This document shows positions 63,726 to 64,000 of a DNA stretch of 64,000 nucleotides, in pieces (positions within the stretch are counted from its first letter, which is position 1; every line of letters starts with the position of its first letter). The translations under genes and the position numbers were made by a program. This stretch comes from Mesostigma viride (Eukaryota; Streptophyta; Mesostigmatophyceae; Mesostigmatales; Mesostigmataceae), in NCBI GenBank assembly GCA_009746045.1, contig RPFO01000080.1, positions 7,714,140-7,778,139 of the forward strand. Reading direction: 5' to 3'. Below the pieces are notes generated by a model, which saw only the letters and a list, made by a program, of their open reading frames with translations, was not told the origin of the DNA and made no database searches.

Positions 63726-64000
63726 ACTGGATTGCCACGGAGTGTTGTACCGGAGTGCTAGCTGCAACCGCCTGGCACCACAATTACTTTTGTTCTCACA
63801 ATCTCATGTTCCATTTCTGTGATCAAGTAATTATTGGCAAAGCTGGCAAGACATGGCGCTAGGGAGAAGCTCGCTAGAACTACCCATACCCATTACCCAA
63901 CAAGGCACTACATGGCAGACATTTTCACGACGTCAAGACACTTTCACGCGTGTGCGCCTTCTTTGTAGGGTATCTGAACAGCATTTTTAGAAGGCGGTTG
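63726..64000. other. No gene seen
   Basis: Unique sequence to the window end without a supported feature. Confidence 0.5.

Overview
The window is eukaryotic nuclear DNA made mostly of transposable elements. It has one recognisable host-like gene, a TPR protein on the minus strand at 57,993-61,091 with a canonical GT-AG intron. The TPR family, the mixture of element classes (chromodomain Ty3/gypsy, copia-like, APE-type LINEs, a Penelope-like reverse transcriptase, piggyBac-like and hAT-like DNA elements) and the (TTAA)n/(TTTAA)n LINE tails fit a green alga or related photosynthetic protist with a large repetitive genome. The species cannot be named from the sequence. No rRNA, tRNA, CRISPR or bacterial-style operon is visible.

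Layout. 1-3,765: Penelope-like RT gene followed by a dispersed repeat (R1) and short tandem duplications. 3,891-10,351: two arrays of one 173-bp satellite in opposite orientation around a 3-kb core, which looks like a giant foldback structure. About 10,490-12,985: a DNA element with >300-bp inverted ends carrying a LINE fragment. 13,142-13,477: a foldback MITE. 13,960-17,850: LINE debris, a second R1 copy and a non-LTR element that carries only ORF1.

18,888-43,058 is a three-level nest solved to the base from LTRs and target-site duplications (TSDs). A plus-strand chromodomain Ty3 element (TSD CATCG) was entered inside gag by a minus-strand Ty3 element at 21,301-34,260 (TSD CCTGC). The left LTR of that element was then entered by a gag-only copia-like element at 21,312-24,615 (TSD GTCCC, LTRs identical by eye). 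The 3' LTR of the outer element holds a further 1.78-kb insertion. The middle element has lost RT and RNase H but carries an extra leader ORF with an RNase H1/viroplasmin-type hybrid-binding domain. Both Ty3 elements carry unrecognised coding sequence between integrase and the 3' LTR.

44,371-56,880: LINE fragments, a long inverted repeat, a piggyBac-like element with TTAA ends, a full-length 5.3-kb LINE (A), and an intact ORF1-only element (53,418-55,459). LINE A, three truncated LINE copies and the ORF1-only element all have perfect 11-bp TSDs beginning AT in LINE sense. Several share a 3' stem-loop whose stem covaries, pointing to one RT acting on autonomous and non-autonomous templates. 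57,000-64,000 is the TPR gene region with three MITE-like elements downstream in window order.

Many element genes are broken by single-base frameshifts although their LTRs differ little; assembly indels should be excluded before the breaks are read as decay.
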